Positions 36,643-46,218 of a stretch of 55,726 nucleotides of DNA are shown here, piece by piece (the first letter of the stretch is position 1; each line of letters starts with the position of its first letter). The position numbers and the translations under genes are program-made. The notes beneath the pieces were generated by a model. That model did not search any database, had not been told where the DNA came from, and saw only the letters and a list, made by a program, of their open reading frames with translations. The stretch lies in contig JAGVEX010000016.1 in the NCBI GenBank assembly GCA_020057885.1, positions 1 to 55,726 on the forward strand, given 5' to 3'. This DNA comes from a bacterium (GTDB lineage Bacteria > Patescibacteriota > Patescibacteriia > Veblenbacterales > UBA10138).

Positions 36643-37530
36643 ATGTCCACCACCAAAGATTTTGAAACTAAACAATTTCCCACCTGGTGCCCCGGGTGCG
36701 GTGATTTTGGTATTTGGACAGCCTTAAAAAACGCTTTTGTAGCGCAAGGGCTGGAACCACATCAGATTGTGACTGTTTTTGGTATTGGCTGTTCTGGCAA
36801 CATGGCATCTTTTCTTAATACTTATGGTTTTCACGGGCTTCATGGTCGCAGTATTCCAGCAGCTACTGCTATTAAACTGGCTAATAATAAATTACAAGTA
36901 GTGACTGTAGGGGGTGATGGCGATGGTTATGGCATTGGTTTAGGGCATACTATTCACGCTATGCGCCGAAATGTGGATATGACTTATGTGGTGCACGATA
37001 ACCAAATTTATGGGCTTACCAAAGGCCAAGCCTCGCCAACATCAGAAAAAGGCGTTACCACCAAATCCACGCCGTTTGGTTTAATAGAAACTCCACTTGA
37101 TCCAATTGCTATGGCTATAAGCGTTGGCGCAACTTATGTGGCGCGCGGTTTTGCCGGCAACACCAAACAACTAACAGAACTTATTGTGGGCGCTATGAAA
37201 CATAAAGGTTTTGCCTTGGTTGATGTATTACAACCATGCGTAACTTTTAATCATCATAATACATTCCACTGGTTTTATGATCGGGTTTATGAATTAGAAA
37301 AAGAAGGCCATAATCCAAAAGATAAACAAGCCGCTTGGACGCGTGCTATGGAATGGCCCACGCCACTAAAAATTGACGAGAGCAGGGTAGACAAAATTCC
37401 CACGGGATTGTTCTATGTGGAGGACCGAGCAACCTACGAAGATGAATTGCCACAGATAGCAGAGAAGCCGTTAGTAGAGCACCCACTTGATAATATCGAC
37501 ATTACTCCTTTAATGGAAACCCTGAGTTAG
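36643..37530 (+). CDS. korB: 2-oxoacid:ferredoxin oxidoreductase beta subunit
   Basis: 'TWCPGCGDFGIWTALKNA', 'GIGCSGNMASFLNTYGFHGLHGR', 'VTVGGDGDGYGIGLGH', TPP motif. Confidence 0.95.
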   Translation: MSTTKDFETKQFPTWCPGCGDFGIWTALKNAFVAQGLEPHQIVTVFGIGCSGNMASFLNTYGFHGLHGRSIPAATAIKLANNKLQVVTVGGDGDGYGIGLGHTIHAMRRNVDMTYVVHDNQIYGLTKGQASPTSEKGVTTKSTPFGLIETPLDPIAMAISVGATYVARGFAGNTKQLTELIVGAMKHKGFALVDVLQPCVTFNHHNTFHWFYDRVYELEKEGHNPKDKQAAWTRAMEWPTPLKIDESRVDKIPTGLFYVEDRATYEDELPQIAEKPLVEHPLDNIDITPLMETLS

Positions 37531-37552
37531 TTTGGAAATTTTATACAAATGG

Positions 37553-37585
37553 AAAAGGAGAGCCTGCAATTTGAGCTCTCCTTTT
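37553..37585. terminator. Bidirectional terminator aaaaggagag...ctctcctttt
   Basis: 10-bp perfect inverted repeat between convergent genes. Confidence 0.75.
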
Positions 37586-37853
37586 AGTATAATTTTTGAT
37601 TTTTTTCTTTAGGCAGGCGTGCCAGCAGTGAAAAAAGCCATACGACCAACGTGGTTATTAAAACTTGAGCAATTTTTTCGCTCCAACTTGGCACTTCAAT
37701 ACCGCCTGTTAAACCGCCGGCAATCACACCGCAAATTATAAATCCCCATCTAATTCGGGGATATTTATTAGCAAAGAAAACTATCAGATAATAAATCGAG
37801 GTGAATACGGCGGAAAATATTATATTAGCAATGTTAAATACTGTAAGGTTCAT
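37584..37853 (-). CDS. Hypothetical membrane protein
   Basis: 89 aa, hydrophobic. Confidence 0.55.
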   Translation of the reverse strand: MNLTVFNIANIIFSAVFTSIYYLIVFFANKYPRIRWGFIICGVIAGGLTGGIEVPSWSEKIAQVLITTLVVWLFSLLARLPKEKNQKLY

Positions 37854-37945
37854 TTTTTCCTCTTTGATTAGTTGTTTTGATTTTATATAACCTTAATACA
37901 AATACAGCTTTTGTCAAGCCTTGGTTTTTCCAGTAAAATAGATTT

Positions 37946-39673
37946 GTGATTACTAAAAATTGGCAAATAGCCGAGTTAATTAATAAAGATGTTTTAGGGT
38001 CGTGGCCGGAAATCGACCCCGTTTTGTTGCAGCTTTTGTGGAACAGGAATATTCGTACCCAAGAAGCGATTGATGAATTTTTAAATCCCGATTGGAGCCA
38101 GGATGTGCACGATCCGTACTTGTTTAGAGATATGAAAAAGGCAGTAGAGCGAATTTATGAAGCTGTTGGCGCCAAGCAAAAAATAGGTATTTTTGGCGAT
38201 TATGATGCCGATGGCGTTTCGGCCGCGGTAATGCTGGCCACTACGCTAAAAAAATTAGGCGCTATTCCGGAAGTTTATTTGCCTCATCGCGAGCGCGAGG
38301 GGTATGGAATAAATAATGAGGCTATTAAATATTTAGCAGATAAGGGCGTTGAACTTCTCATAACTTGTGATTGTGGTATTGCCAACGTAAGCCAAGTAGC
38401 TTATGCGAATAGTTTGGGTTTAGTGCTAATTATCACTGATCATCACCAACAGCAAGCTGAATTACCGCCAGCTTACGCTATTTTACATTGCGGGTTGGAG
38501 GACGAAACATATCCTTTTAAATATCTCTCGGGCGGGGGAGTAGCTTTTAAATTGGTGCAGGGATTATTGCGCTACGAAGGTTGCCACTTGAGTAAACAGG
38601 AGGGTGAAGCTTGGGAAAAATGGTTGCTGGATTTAGTGGCAATTTCCACTGTTGCCGATATGGTGCGCTTAGTTGGTGAGAATCGTACTTTAGCTCTTTA
38701 TGGTCTTAAAGTATTGTGTAAAACACGCCGGTTGGGTTTGCGTAAAATAATAGAGGTTGCTGGTTTGAGATTTGATAATTTGGGTACTTACTCTATAGGT
38801 TTTCAAATAGCGCCACGCATAAATGCTGCTGGACGTATGGATCATGCCAACGCGGCTTATGCTTTGCTTGTTTCGGAAAATGCCACTGAGGCAGAGGAGC
38901 TGGCGCGGGCGCTTAATTTAACAAATTCGGAAAGGCAAAAAGTAACAGAAGAAATGCTGCAAACCGCTCGTTTGCAAATTGGTGAATTAAAACCGGAACA
39001 ATATTTCGTGCACGCTTTTGAACCTTCGTGGCAGCTTGGTATTGTTGGTTTGGTGGCTGGTAAATTGGTGCAGGAATACAATAGGCCGGCTTTAGCAATG
39101 TGTCAGATAGGGGATAAAATTTGCGGTTCAGGGCGAAGTGGCGTGGGGAATTTTGATTTAGCCGCCGCGCTTAAAGAGTGTCAGGAACATCTTATAACTT
39201 GGGGCGGGCACAAAGAAGCGGCTGGTTTTTCACTGGGTAAAGACAAATTAGAAGAGTTTTTAAAAGCTTTTACCAAAATAGTCAAACGTGAATTAAAAGG
39301 GATTAATCTGGCGCCAATATTGAATATTGATTTACCATTAAAATTAAATCAAGTGGATTGGTCGCTTTATGAACAGGTTGAAAAAATGGAACCTATTGGG
39401 CAACTTAACCCAACACCTAAATTTGTATCTTATGGTCTAAATGTAGCCGGGTTAATACCAGTTGGTAGTACAGGTCAGCATTTGCGATTAGTGCTGGAAG
39501 GCGACGGCTTAAGCCGTAAATTTATTTTATTTAGACAGGGTGACGCGAGCACGCAATTTAGAATAGGTGACGCAGTTGATGTAGTATATGAAGTGGGGGT
39601 AAACGAATGGAATGGCAATAGAGAGTTGGAGCTTAAGCTAGTTGATATTAAACTAAGTAAGGATAAAGAGTAA
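37946..39673 (+). CDS. recJ: Single-stranded-DNA exonuclease RecJ
   Basis: 'IGIFGDYDADGVSAAVML', 'LITCDCGIANVSQV', 'IITDHHQ', 'RINAAGRMDHANAAY', 'GGHKEAAGFSL'; GTG start. Confidence 0.95.
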   Translation: MITKNWQIAELINKDVLGSWPEIDPVLLQLLWNRNIRTQEAIDEFLNPDWSQDVHDPYLFRDMKKAVERIYEAVGAKQKIGIFGDYDADGVSAAVMLATTLKKLGAIPEVYLPHREREGYGINNEAIKYLADKGVELLITCDCGIANVSQVAYANSLGLVLIITDHHQQQAELPPAYAILHCGLEDETYPFKYLSGGGVAFKLVQGLLRYEGCHLSKQEGEAWEKWLLDLVAISTVADMVRLVGENRTLALYGLKVLCKTRRLGLRKIIEVAGLRFDNLGTYSIGFQIAPRINAAGRMDHANAAYALLVSENATEAEELARALNLTNSERQKVTEEMLQTARLQIGELKPEQYFVHAFEPSWQLGIVGLVAGKLVQEYNRPALAMCQIGDKICGSGRSGVGNFDLAAALKECQEHLITWGGHKEAAGFSLGKDKLEEFLKAFTKIVKRELKGINLAPILNIDLPLKLNQVDWSLYEQVEKMEPIGQLNPTPKFVSYGLNVAGLIPVGSTGQHLRLVLEGDGLSRKFILFRQGDASTQFRIGDAVDVVYEVGVNEWNGNRELELKLVDIKLSKDKE

Positions 39674-39683
39674 ATATTATTTT

Positions 39684-40088
39684 ATGTCTAAAATTATTAT
39701 TTTAAGAACAGATGGCGGAGCACGCGGTAACCCTGGTCCGGCGGCTATTGGCGTGGTGTTGGAAGATGAACAAAAAAAAGTTATTAAAGAATTTGGCCGT
39801 TATATTGGCGAAACCACAAATAATCAGGCCGAGTATCAAGCTTTGTTAGCAGGCCTTACTGAGGCGCATAAATTGGGCGCAGAAGAGGTTTATTGTTATT
39901 TAGATAGTGAATTGGTGGTAAAACAGCTTAAGAGGGAATATAAGGTTAAAGATAAAGAATTGGCTCCGCTTTTTATTAAAATTTGGAACTTGAGCCAAAA
40001 TTTTAAAAAAATTTCTTATCATCATATACCGCGCGAGCAAAATAAGCACGCTGATATGTTGGTAAACAAAGCGCTTGATAATAATTAA
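39684..40088 (+). CDS. rnhA: Ribonuclease HI family protein
   Basis: 'RTDGGARGNPGPAAIGVVL', 'NNQAEYQALLAGL', 'YLDSELVVKQL', 'IPREQNKHADMLVNKAL'. Confidence 0.92.
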   Translation: MSKIIILRTDGGARGNPGPAAIGVVLEDEQKKVIKEFGRYIGETTNNQAEYQALLAGLTEAHKLGAEEVYCYLDSELVVKQLKREYKVKDKELAPLFIKIWNLSQNFKKISYHHIPREQNKHADMLVNKALDNN

Positions 40089-40098
40089 TTAAAATTCT

Positions 40099-40536
40099 AT
40101 GAGCGAAAAAGGCATTACTGGCGGGGGAGCTGGAGTAATGGTTATTAAAGAAGGTAAAGTATTGTTGGGTTTGAGAAATTCCGATCCAACTAAAGCGGAT
40201 AGCGCTCTTCATGGCGAGGGTAATTGGACAATGCCTGGCGGCAAAATACGTTTTGGTGACACCTTCGAGCAAACAGCTTCACGCGAGTTAACAGAGGAAA
40301 CTGGTTTAGTAGGCAATAGTTTTAAGGTTTTTTCAGTATCAAACGATAAAGTTCCAGACGCTCATTTTATTACTGTAGGTTTATTGTGCGATGATTTTAA
40401 TGGAGAACCTAAAGTTATGGAGCCAGACGAGATTGTTGAATGGCGTTGGTGGAATATAGATAAACTGCCGAGCAATATTTTTCCACCAAGCAGAATAATG
40501 GCAGATAATTATTTGAGCGGTAAAATGTATCATTAA
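40099..40536 (+). CDS. NUDIX hydrolase
   Basis: Nudix box 'GGKIRFGDTFEQTASRELTEETGL'. Confidence 0.92.
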   Translation: MSEKGITGGGAGVMVIKEGKVLLGLRNSDPTKADSALHGEGNWTMPGGKIRFGDTFEQTASRELTEETGLVGNSFKVFSVSNDKVPDAHFITVGLLCDDFNGEPKVMEPDEIVEWRWWNIDKLPSNIFPPSRIMADNYLSGKMYH

Positions 40537-40546
40537 TTTTGGAAGT

Positions 40547-41104
40547 ATGAAAATTCCACCACAAGCCAAAAGAGTTTTTAAAGGAGTTATTTTTGATGTG
40601 TATCAATGGGAACAGGAGATGTTTGACGGTTCTAAGGTAATTTTTGAAAAAATCAAACGCCCTTATACTGTTGAAGTTATCCCGGTGTACGAAGGTAAGA
40701 TATTGGTTGCTTTACAAGAACAGCCAACTCGTCCGTTGAGTTATTCTTTATTTGGCGGCAGAGTTGATGAAGGAGAGGACGAATTAAGTGCAGCCAAACG
40801 TGAACTCTTAGAGGAAGCTGGTTTAGCTTCGGAAGATTGGGAATTATTTAAAATAGACGACCCTAGTTCCAAAATAGATTGGAAAGTTTATTATTTTATT
40901 GCGCGTAATTGTAAGAAAACAGCCGAACAAAAACTTGATGCCGGTGAAAAAATACAAATTAAAACAATGTCTTTTGATGAATTTATAAATTTAATGTCGT
41001 CTGGCGAAACCCATGATAATCAGTTAGTAGCCGATATTTTGAGAATGAAACTAGAACCGAGTAAGTTGGAAGAATTTAAGAAAAAATTATTTAAAAATAT
41101 ATGA
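40547..41104 (+). CDS. NUDIX hydrolase (ADP-ribose pyrophosphatase-like)
   Basis: Nudix box 'GGRVDEGEDELSAAKRELLEEAGL'. Confidence 0.9.
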   Translation: MKIPPQAKRVFKGVIFDVYQWEQEMFDGSKVIFEKIKRPYTVEVIPVYEGKILVALQEQPTRPLSYSLFGGRVDEGEDELSAAKRELLEEAGLASEDWELFKIDDPSSKIDWKVYYFIARNCKKTAEQKLDAGEKIQIKTMSFDEFINLMSSGETHDNQLVADILRMKLEPSKLEEFKKKLFKNI

Positions 41105-41874
41105 ATTATAAAAATAAAATTTTGCCAATTATACGACAAACGCGGGCGATTTCTTTGTCTAAATATGGTGTTGATAAAATTATTAGGCAAAAAGGTCAAT
41201 CACAAGTTGATGTGGTTACAGAGGTTGATATTAAAATTGAAAAGCTTTTAAAAAACAAGTTAAAAATTTTATATCCCGATATAGAATTTGTTGGGGAAGA
41301 GTTGGGTGGAAATAGAAAATCAAGCCGTTTTTGGTTAGTTGATCCAATTGACGGTACCGGCCATTATATAAGAGGTTTGCCGTTTTGTACCACAATGCTA
41401 GCTTTGATTGACAAAGGAAAACCGGTTTTTTCCGTAATTTATGATTTTGTAAAAGATGAGGTTTATTGGGCGCAGAGCGGTGGTGGAGCATTTTGCAATA
41501 AAACAAGAATCGGGGTAAGTAATAGGAAGCCTCAGAAATCTTATATTGCCTGTGAAACTCATCTTGCTAAACCGGCTAATATTAAAATTCTTAATTCTCT
41601 GGAAAAGAAAATGGCCATTATGAGCACTATTAGTTCTGGTTGGGAGCATGCCATGGTCGCCACTGGAAAGTTAGACGCCAGAATATGTTTTGACCCCTAT
41701 GGCTGTGATTATGATTATGCTCCAGGTGCCTTGCTTATAGCAGAGGCCGGTGGTATTGTTCGAAATCTTTATTCTAATAAGTACGATTATCGTAATGTTA
41801 ATTTTATTGCAGCGGCTCCAGCTATTTATAAAGAATTAACTAAAGGCCCAAGTGCCATATTTCCAGTTAAATAA
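41101..41874 (+). CDS. Inositol-monophosphatase-family phosphatase
   Basis: 'FVGEELGG', 'WLVDPIDGTGHYIRGLPFCTTMLAL', 'CDYDYAPGALLIAEAGGIV'. Confidence 0.9.
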   Translation: MNYKNKILPIIRQTRAISLSKYGVDKIIRQKGQSQVDVVTEVDIKIEKLLKNKLKILYPDIEFVGEELGGNRKSSRFWLVDPIDGTGHYIRGLPFCTTMLALIDKGKPVFSVIYDFVKDEVYWAQSGGGAFCNKTRIGVSNRKPQKSYIACETHLAKPANIKILNSLEKKMAIMSTISSGWEHAMVATGKLDARICFDPYGCDYDYAPGALLIAEAGGIVRNLYSNKYDYRNVNFIAAAPAIYKELTKGPSAIFPVK

Positions 41875-41891
41875 AAATTTTATAGATAAAC

Positions 41892-41921
41892 AAAAACTTC
41901 GGGGTTGAACCCGAAGTTTTT
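41892..41921. terminator. Bidirectional terminator aaaaacttcggg...cccgaagttttt
   Basis: 12-bp inverted repeat between IMPase gene (+) and rnpB (-). Confidence 0.8.
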
Positions 41922-41933
41922 GATGTTTAATTT

Positions 41934-42410
41934 GCCAGATAAACCAATAAGCCGAATTTTGTATTCCGATTTGCATCGGAACAGCGACTATCTATCTTGT
42001 TCCTAATTCGCATTAGGACTCTAGCTACCAACCCGTCCCGCCTAGCGGGACCTACTTGGTATTGCACCGGGTAGAGTTTGCCTAGCCCTCCAAATCACTT
42101 TGGAAGCTGGTGAGCTCTTACTTTACCCGCCGAAGCGAGCTATCCCGCGCGTAGGCGGGCTCACCGTTTCACCCATCACCCCGTAAAATTAATTTTGCAA
42201 TTAATCACGTGGCTGGTTTATTTTCTGTTGTACTTGTCCTGCGGCCTTGTTACCAAGGCCAACGGCTCCTGTTAGGAGCTACCCCTCCCTAAAAGCGGGA
42301 GCGCTATGGTGTTCGGACTTTCCTCCCCTCGACAAGCTCGGGGTAAACCCCAAAGTATATTAGGGTTTGTCTTGAGCTTGCCGAAAGGCAATCGCCTAGA
42401 TTTACCTAGC
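41934..42410 (-). ncRNA. rnpB: RNase P RNA (type A-like)
   Basis: Minus strand contains 'gaggaaagtccg', 'gacaagtacaacagaaaataaaccagcc', 'gggtgaaa', 'gtaagagctcacc', 'ggcaaactctacccggtgcaataccaagtagg', 'acaaaattcggcttat'; 5'/3' ends pair as P1. Exact ends approximate. Confidence 0.95.
42330..42384 (-). repeat. Long hairpin of dispersed-repeat character (cgacaagctcggggtaaaccc...gggtttgtcttgagcttgccga) within the 5' domain of rnpB
   Basis: About 20-bp imperfect inverted repeat; arms resemble the common 'tcgacaagctcagg' dispersed repeat. Confidence 0.6.
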
Positions 42411-42581
42411 GTTATTAACCTAGCATAAACTCGCAAAAAGTCAAGTGTATGCGCTATACTATAGTTTGTATCACCCAATAACTTAATTTAGCGTCTATAT
42501 TAGACAATTAATGCTATTGGGTTTAAAATACCAATCGATTTTGGCCTATATTAGTAGTTTTAACGAATTTTATTATTGAGT

Positions 42582-43958
42582 ATGAAACGATCGCAATTAG
42601 TCCTTTCTACCATAGCATTACCGCTTGATTATTTAATGTTGCTTTTAGCCGGTTTATTGGCTTATCAGTTACGTTTTGTGACCTTTATTCGCGATATTAA
42701 GCCAATTGTTTTTCAATTGCCACTGCATAATTTTATTCCAATATTGTTGATAATGTCGGTGATTTGGATAGTTCTTTTTGCGGTGGCTGGTTTATACACC
42801 TTGCGTTCTTATTTAAAATTTTCTAAAGAAGTATCAAGATTGTTTTTGGGTTGTTCTGCCGGACTCGCTTTGATTATTGTATTATTCTTTTTTAATCCAT
42901 TTTTATTTAATTCCCGTTTTATTGTTTTAGCTGGTTGGTTACTGGCTTTTGTTTTAACTACTATTGGTCGTTTGGTTTTAAGATTAGTACGCGCAAGTTT
43001 ATATCGTCGCAATATAGCGACTACCAAAATTCTTTTGGTGGGTAACGATCAAGCCACCTTGGTTTTAGAAAATCTTTTTAAACAATCGCCTGGTTTAGGT
43101 TTTAGAATAATCTCTCGCGTTGATTCGTTACCAGTCGACAAACTCGACGATTATACCTTTGGTGTAGACGAAGTAATTGTGGGCGATCCAACTTTATCGC
43201 GTGAGGCTAATTTGAATATTTTAGAATATTGCGTTACACATCATTTAGGCTTTAAATATGTGGCAGATATGTTTGAAGCTCAATCGCACAATGTGGTAAT
43301 ACATACCTTTGCTGGTATGCCGTTAGTGGAAATTAAACGTACACCACTTGATGGTTGGGGCAGGGTGGCAAAGAGAATATTTGATTTAGTGTTGTCTTTT
43401 TTTCTGCTAATAATATTATTACCAATATTTTTTATTATTACCGTGTTAATATATTTAGATTCAAGTGGGACGGCTATAGTAGCGCTCGAACGAGTGGGGG
43501 AGCACGGTAAAAAATTCCGTTTGTATAAATTCCGTTCCATGATTTGCGGCGCGGAAAAATTAAAGGATCAGCTAATGCCATATAATGAACGTGCCGATGG
43601 CCCTTTATTTAAAATGACAAATGATCCCAGGGTTACTAAATTTGGCCGCATTTTACGCCGTACCTCGCTCGATGAATTGCCACAGTTGTGGAATGTTATA
43701 AGGGGTGAAATGTCGCTGGTCGGTCCGCGTCCCCACGAGCCGCGGGAAGTTGAAAAATACAAACAACATCATCATAAATTGCTTAATTTAAAATCTGGTA
43801 TGACCGGTTTGGCGCAAATTTCCGGGCGCTCTAATTTGAATTTTGAAGACGAGGCTAAATTGGATATGTTCTATATAGAAAACTGGTCACTGGGGCAGGA
43901 TATTGTTATTTTGGTGAAAACTATTATAGTAGTGTTACAGCGTAAATCAGTTTCATAA
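42582..43958 (+). CDS. Polyprenyl-phosphate sugar transferase (WbaP/bacterial sugar transferase)
   Basis: TM segments, then 'KRIFDLVLSFFLLIILLPIF', 'KFRSMICGAEK', 'RRTSLDELPQLWNVIRGEMSLVGPRPHEPREV'. Confidence 0.93.
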   Translation: MKRSQLVLSTIALPLDYLMLLLAGLLAYQLRFVTFIRDIKPIVFQLPLHNFIPILLIMSVIWIVLFAVAGLYTLRSYLKFSKEVSRLFLGCSAGLALIIVLFFFNPFLFNSRFIVLAGWLLAFVLTTIGRLVLRLVRASLYRRNIATTKILLVGNDQATLVLENLFKQSPGLGFRIISRVDSLPVDKLDDYTFGVDEVIVGDPTLSREANLNILEYCVTHHLGFKYVADMFEAQSHNVVIHTFAGMPLVEIKRTPLDGWGRVAKRIFDLVLSFFLLIILLPIFFIITVLIYLDSSGTAIVALERVGEHGKKFRLYKFRSMICGAEKLKDQLMPYNERADGPLFKMTNDPRVTKFGRILRRTSLDELPQLWNVIRGEMSLVGPRPHEPREVEKYKQHHHKLLNLKSGMTGLAQISGRSNLNFEDEAKLDMFYIENWSLGQDIVILVKTIIVVLQRKSVS

Positions 43959-43968
43959 TTTGCATATT

Positions 43969-45054
43969 ATGCGTGTTGCTTTAGCTCATGATCATTTAAA
44001 TCAAATAGGCGGTGCCGAGCAGGTGCTGGCGGAGTTTCACAAACTTTATCCAACCGCGCCGGTTTTTACCTTGCTTTATGATCGCGCAGTGGTGGGTAAA
44101 TTTTGTGATGATTGGAATATAAAAACTTCTTTTGTGGAGAGGTTGCCTGGCGGCGCGCGATTTTTTAAATGGTATCTTTGGTTAATGCCAACTGCCGTGG
44201 AACAATTTGATTTTACTAATTTCGATACAGTGATAAGTTCAGCCTCGGCGCTTATTAAAGGCATAGTGGTAAAACCGGCTACCACACATATCTGCTATTG
44301 CCACACTCCCACCAGATATTTGTGGAGTGATACTCATCAATATACTTCCGACTTACCACAGCCGCGTTGGGTAAAAAAAATATTGCCAATTTTACTCACT
44401 CGTCTTAGACAGTGGGATTTTGTGGCGGCTCAGCGTGTTGATTATTTTGTAGCTAATTCAAAATTTGTAGCGAAACGCATTGCTAAATATTACCGTCGTG
44501 AATCCGAAGTTATTTACCCGCCAGTTAAGGTATCTAATTTTAAAAATTTAGCTGAACCAGAAGATTATTATTTGATTATTTCTCGCCTGAGACCATACAA
44601 ACGAGTTGATTTGGCAATTCGCGCTTTTAATAAATTAGGCATCCCTTTGCGTGTTATTGGCACCGGTGAACAAGAAGCTGAACTAAAAGCTTTAGCAAAA
44701 CCGCATATTACTTTTTTGGGTCAAGTTTCCGAAGAGGAAAAGGCACGTCAATTGGCGCATTGTCGGGCGCTCATTCATCCCCAAGAAGAAGATTTTGGCA
44801 TTACAGCGGTGGAGGCTATGGCCTCCGGCAGACCAGTAATTGCTTATGGAGCAGGCGGAGCCATAGAAACAGTGCAAGATGGAATTACTGGTAAATTATT
44901 CATCGAACAAAGTTGGGAGGCTCTCGCTGATACTGTAATACGTTTCCGTTATGAAAAATTTGATCCAATTAAAATTCAAGCCGAGGTTCAAAAATTTTCT
45001 CAGGAGCATTTTGATGAAAAATGGCAAAGTTATGTTAAAAAAGTAACAGCCTAA
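43969..45054 (+). CDS. GT4-family glycosyltransferase
   Basis: 'DHLNQIGGAEQVLAEFHKLYP', 'ALIHPQEEDFGITAVEAMASGRPVIAYGAGG'; ATG 43969 preferred. Confidence 0.92.
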   Translation: MRVALAHDHLNQIGGAEQVLAEFHKLYPTAPVFTLLYDRAVVGKFCDDWNIKTSFVERLPGGARFFKWYLWLMPTAVEQFDFTNFDTVISSASALIKGIVVKPATTHICYCHTPTRYLWSDTHQYTSDLPQPRWVKKILPILLTRLRQWDFVAAQRVDYFVANSKFVAKRIAKYYRRESEVIYPPVKVSNFKNLAEPEDYYLIISRLRPYKRVDLAIRAFNKLGIPLRVIGTGEQEAELKALAKPHITFLGQVSEEEKARQLAHCRALIHPQEEDFGITAVEAMASGRPVIAYGAGGAIETVQDGITGKLFIEQSWEALADTVIRFRYEKFDPIKIQAEVQKFSQEHFDEKWQSYVKKVTA

Positions 45055-45055
45055 T

Positions 45056-46216
45056 ATGGTAGTCGGCGTTGATATTCGTTGTTTGCAAGACACTTGGCGC
45101 ACTGGCGTGGGTGAAGTGGCTTGGCAAACTTTACGCGCCTTAGCTAATTTTCCCGATATTAAGTTAGTTGGTTTTGCTAATGCAGCTGGAAAAATTAATT
45201 TACCACCTGAAGTTGAAAAAGTTATTAAAGTAGTTAGGACTAGGGTGCCCAATAAAGTTAAAAACTTGGCATTTTATCTAAAACTAGGCAAATCGTTAGA
45301 TAAATTATTAACTGAACAAAGCGGTACACCAATAGATGTTTTGTGGTTACCAAACCCGGGATTTGCTTTTTTTAGCGGTCAAGTGCCAGTAGTGCTGACA
45401 GTGCATGATTTATCTTTTATTCATTTTTCAGAATTTTTTCCGCGTCGAGGTAAGTGGTGGTATTTTCCAGCCGTGCGCCAGTTGCTAAAAAAAGGCTTAC
45501 CGCAAAAATCTTTTGTAGCCGCTGTTTCTCAACATACGGCTGATGATTTAGTTGAACAATTTCCCAATCTACGCTCTAAAATTAAGGTTATATATCCAGG
45601 TGTAACAGAGGATAATTTTACCTCGCCTTCAGATCAATTTAAAAAAAGTGTTAGAGATAAATTTAATTTACCAACCAGATTTCTTTTAAGTGTAGGCACG
45701 GTTGAGCCGCGCAAAAATTATGGTTTGCTTTTGCAAGCCTATGATAATTTATTAAAAATAGAACCAACTTATCCTTGGGATTTAGTAATTGTCGGCGGTT
45801 GGGGTTGGCGTTCACAAGCTTTAAAAAAGCAATATAATAATTTAACTTGCCAAAGTAGAATTCACTTTGTTGGTTATGTAACTAGTGAAGAAAAAAAAGC
45901 GCTCTACGCTCAGGCTGAATTGTTTTTGTACCCGTCTTTTTATGAAGGGTTCGGTATTCCACCACTGGAGGCCATGGCAGCTAGCGTGCCAGTGGTGGTT
46001 AGTCACACCTCTTCACTAGCAGATGTGGTAGGTGAGGGGGGTGTTTTATTAAACCCGCGAAAATCCTCAGCTTGGGTGGAAGCTTTGCAATGGCTCAAAG
46101 AAGATGCAGGCGCGCGGCAACAATTATCTCAGCAAGGCCGCAGGCAGGCACAAAAGTTTTCCTGGACCAGTTCCGCCCAAAGTTATTATGATTTATTTAA
46201 ATCTTTGCTTAATTAA
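45056..46216 (+). CDS. GT4-family glycosyltransferase
   Basis: 'SVGTVEPRKNYGLLLQAY', 'LFLYPSFYEGFGIPPLEAMAASVPVVVS'. Confidence 0.93.
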   Translation: MVVGVDIRCLQDTWRTGVGEVAWQTLRALANFPDIKLVGFANAAGKINLPPEVEKVIKVVRTRVPNKVKNLAFYLKLGKSLDKLLTEQSGTPIDVLWLPNPGFAFFSGQVPVVLTVHDLSFIHFSEFFPRRGKWWYFPAVRQLLKKGLPQKSFVAAVSQHTADDLVEQFPNLRSKIKVIYPGVTEDNFTSPSDQFKKSVRDKFNLPTRFLLSVGTVEPRKNYGLLLQAYDNLLKIEPTYPWDLVIVGGWGWRSQALKKQYNNLTCQSRIHFVGYVTSEEKKALYAQAELFLYPSFYEGFGIPPLEAMAASVPVVVSHTSSLADVVGEGGVLLNPRKSSAWVEALQWLKEDAGARQQLSQQGRRQAQKFSWTSSAQSYYDLFKSLLN

Positions 46217-46218
46217 AA

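Noticed and set aside
42272-42478. 68-aa minus-strand ORF in the track
   Set aside because: Lies within the 5' half and promoter of rnpB, whose conserved ribozyme motifs are clear; not a protein.
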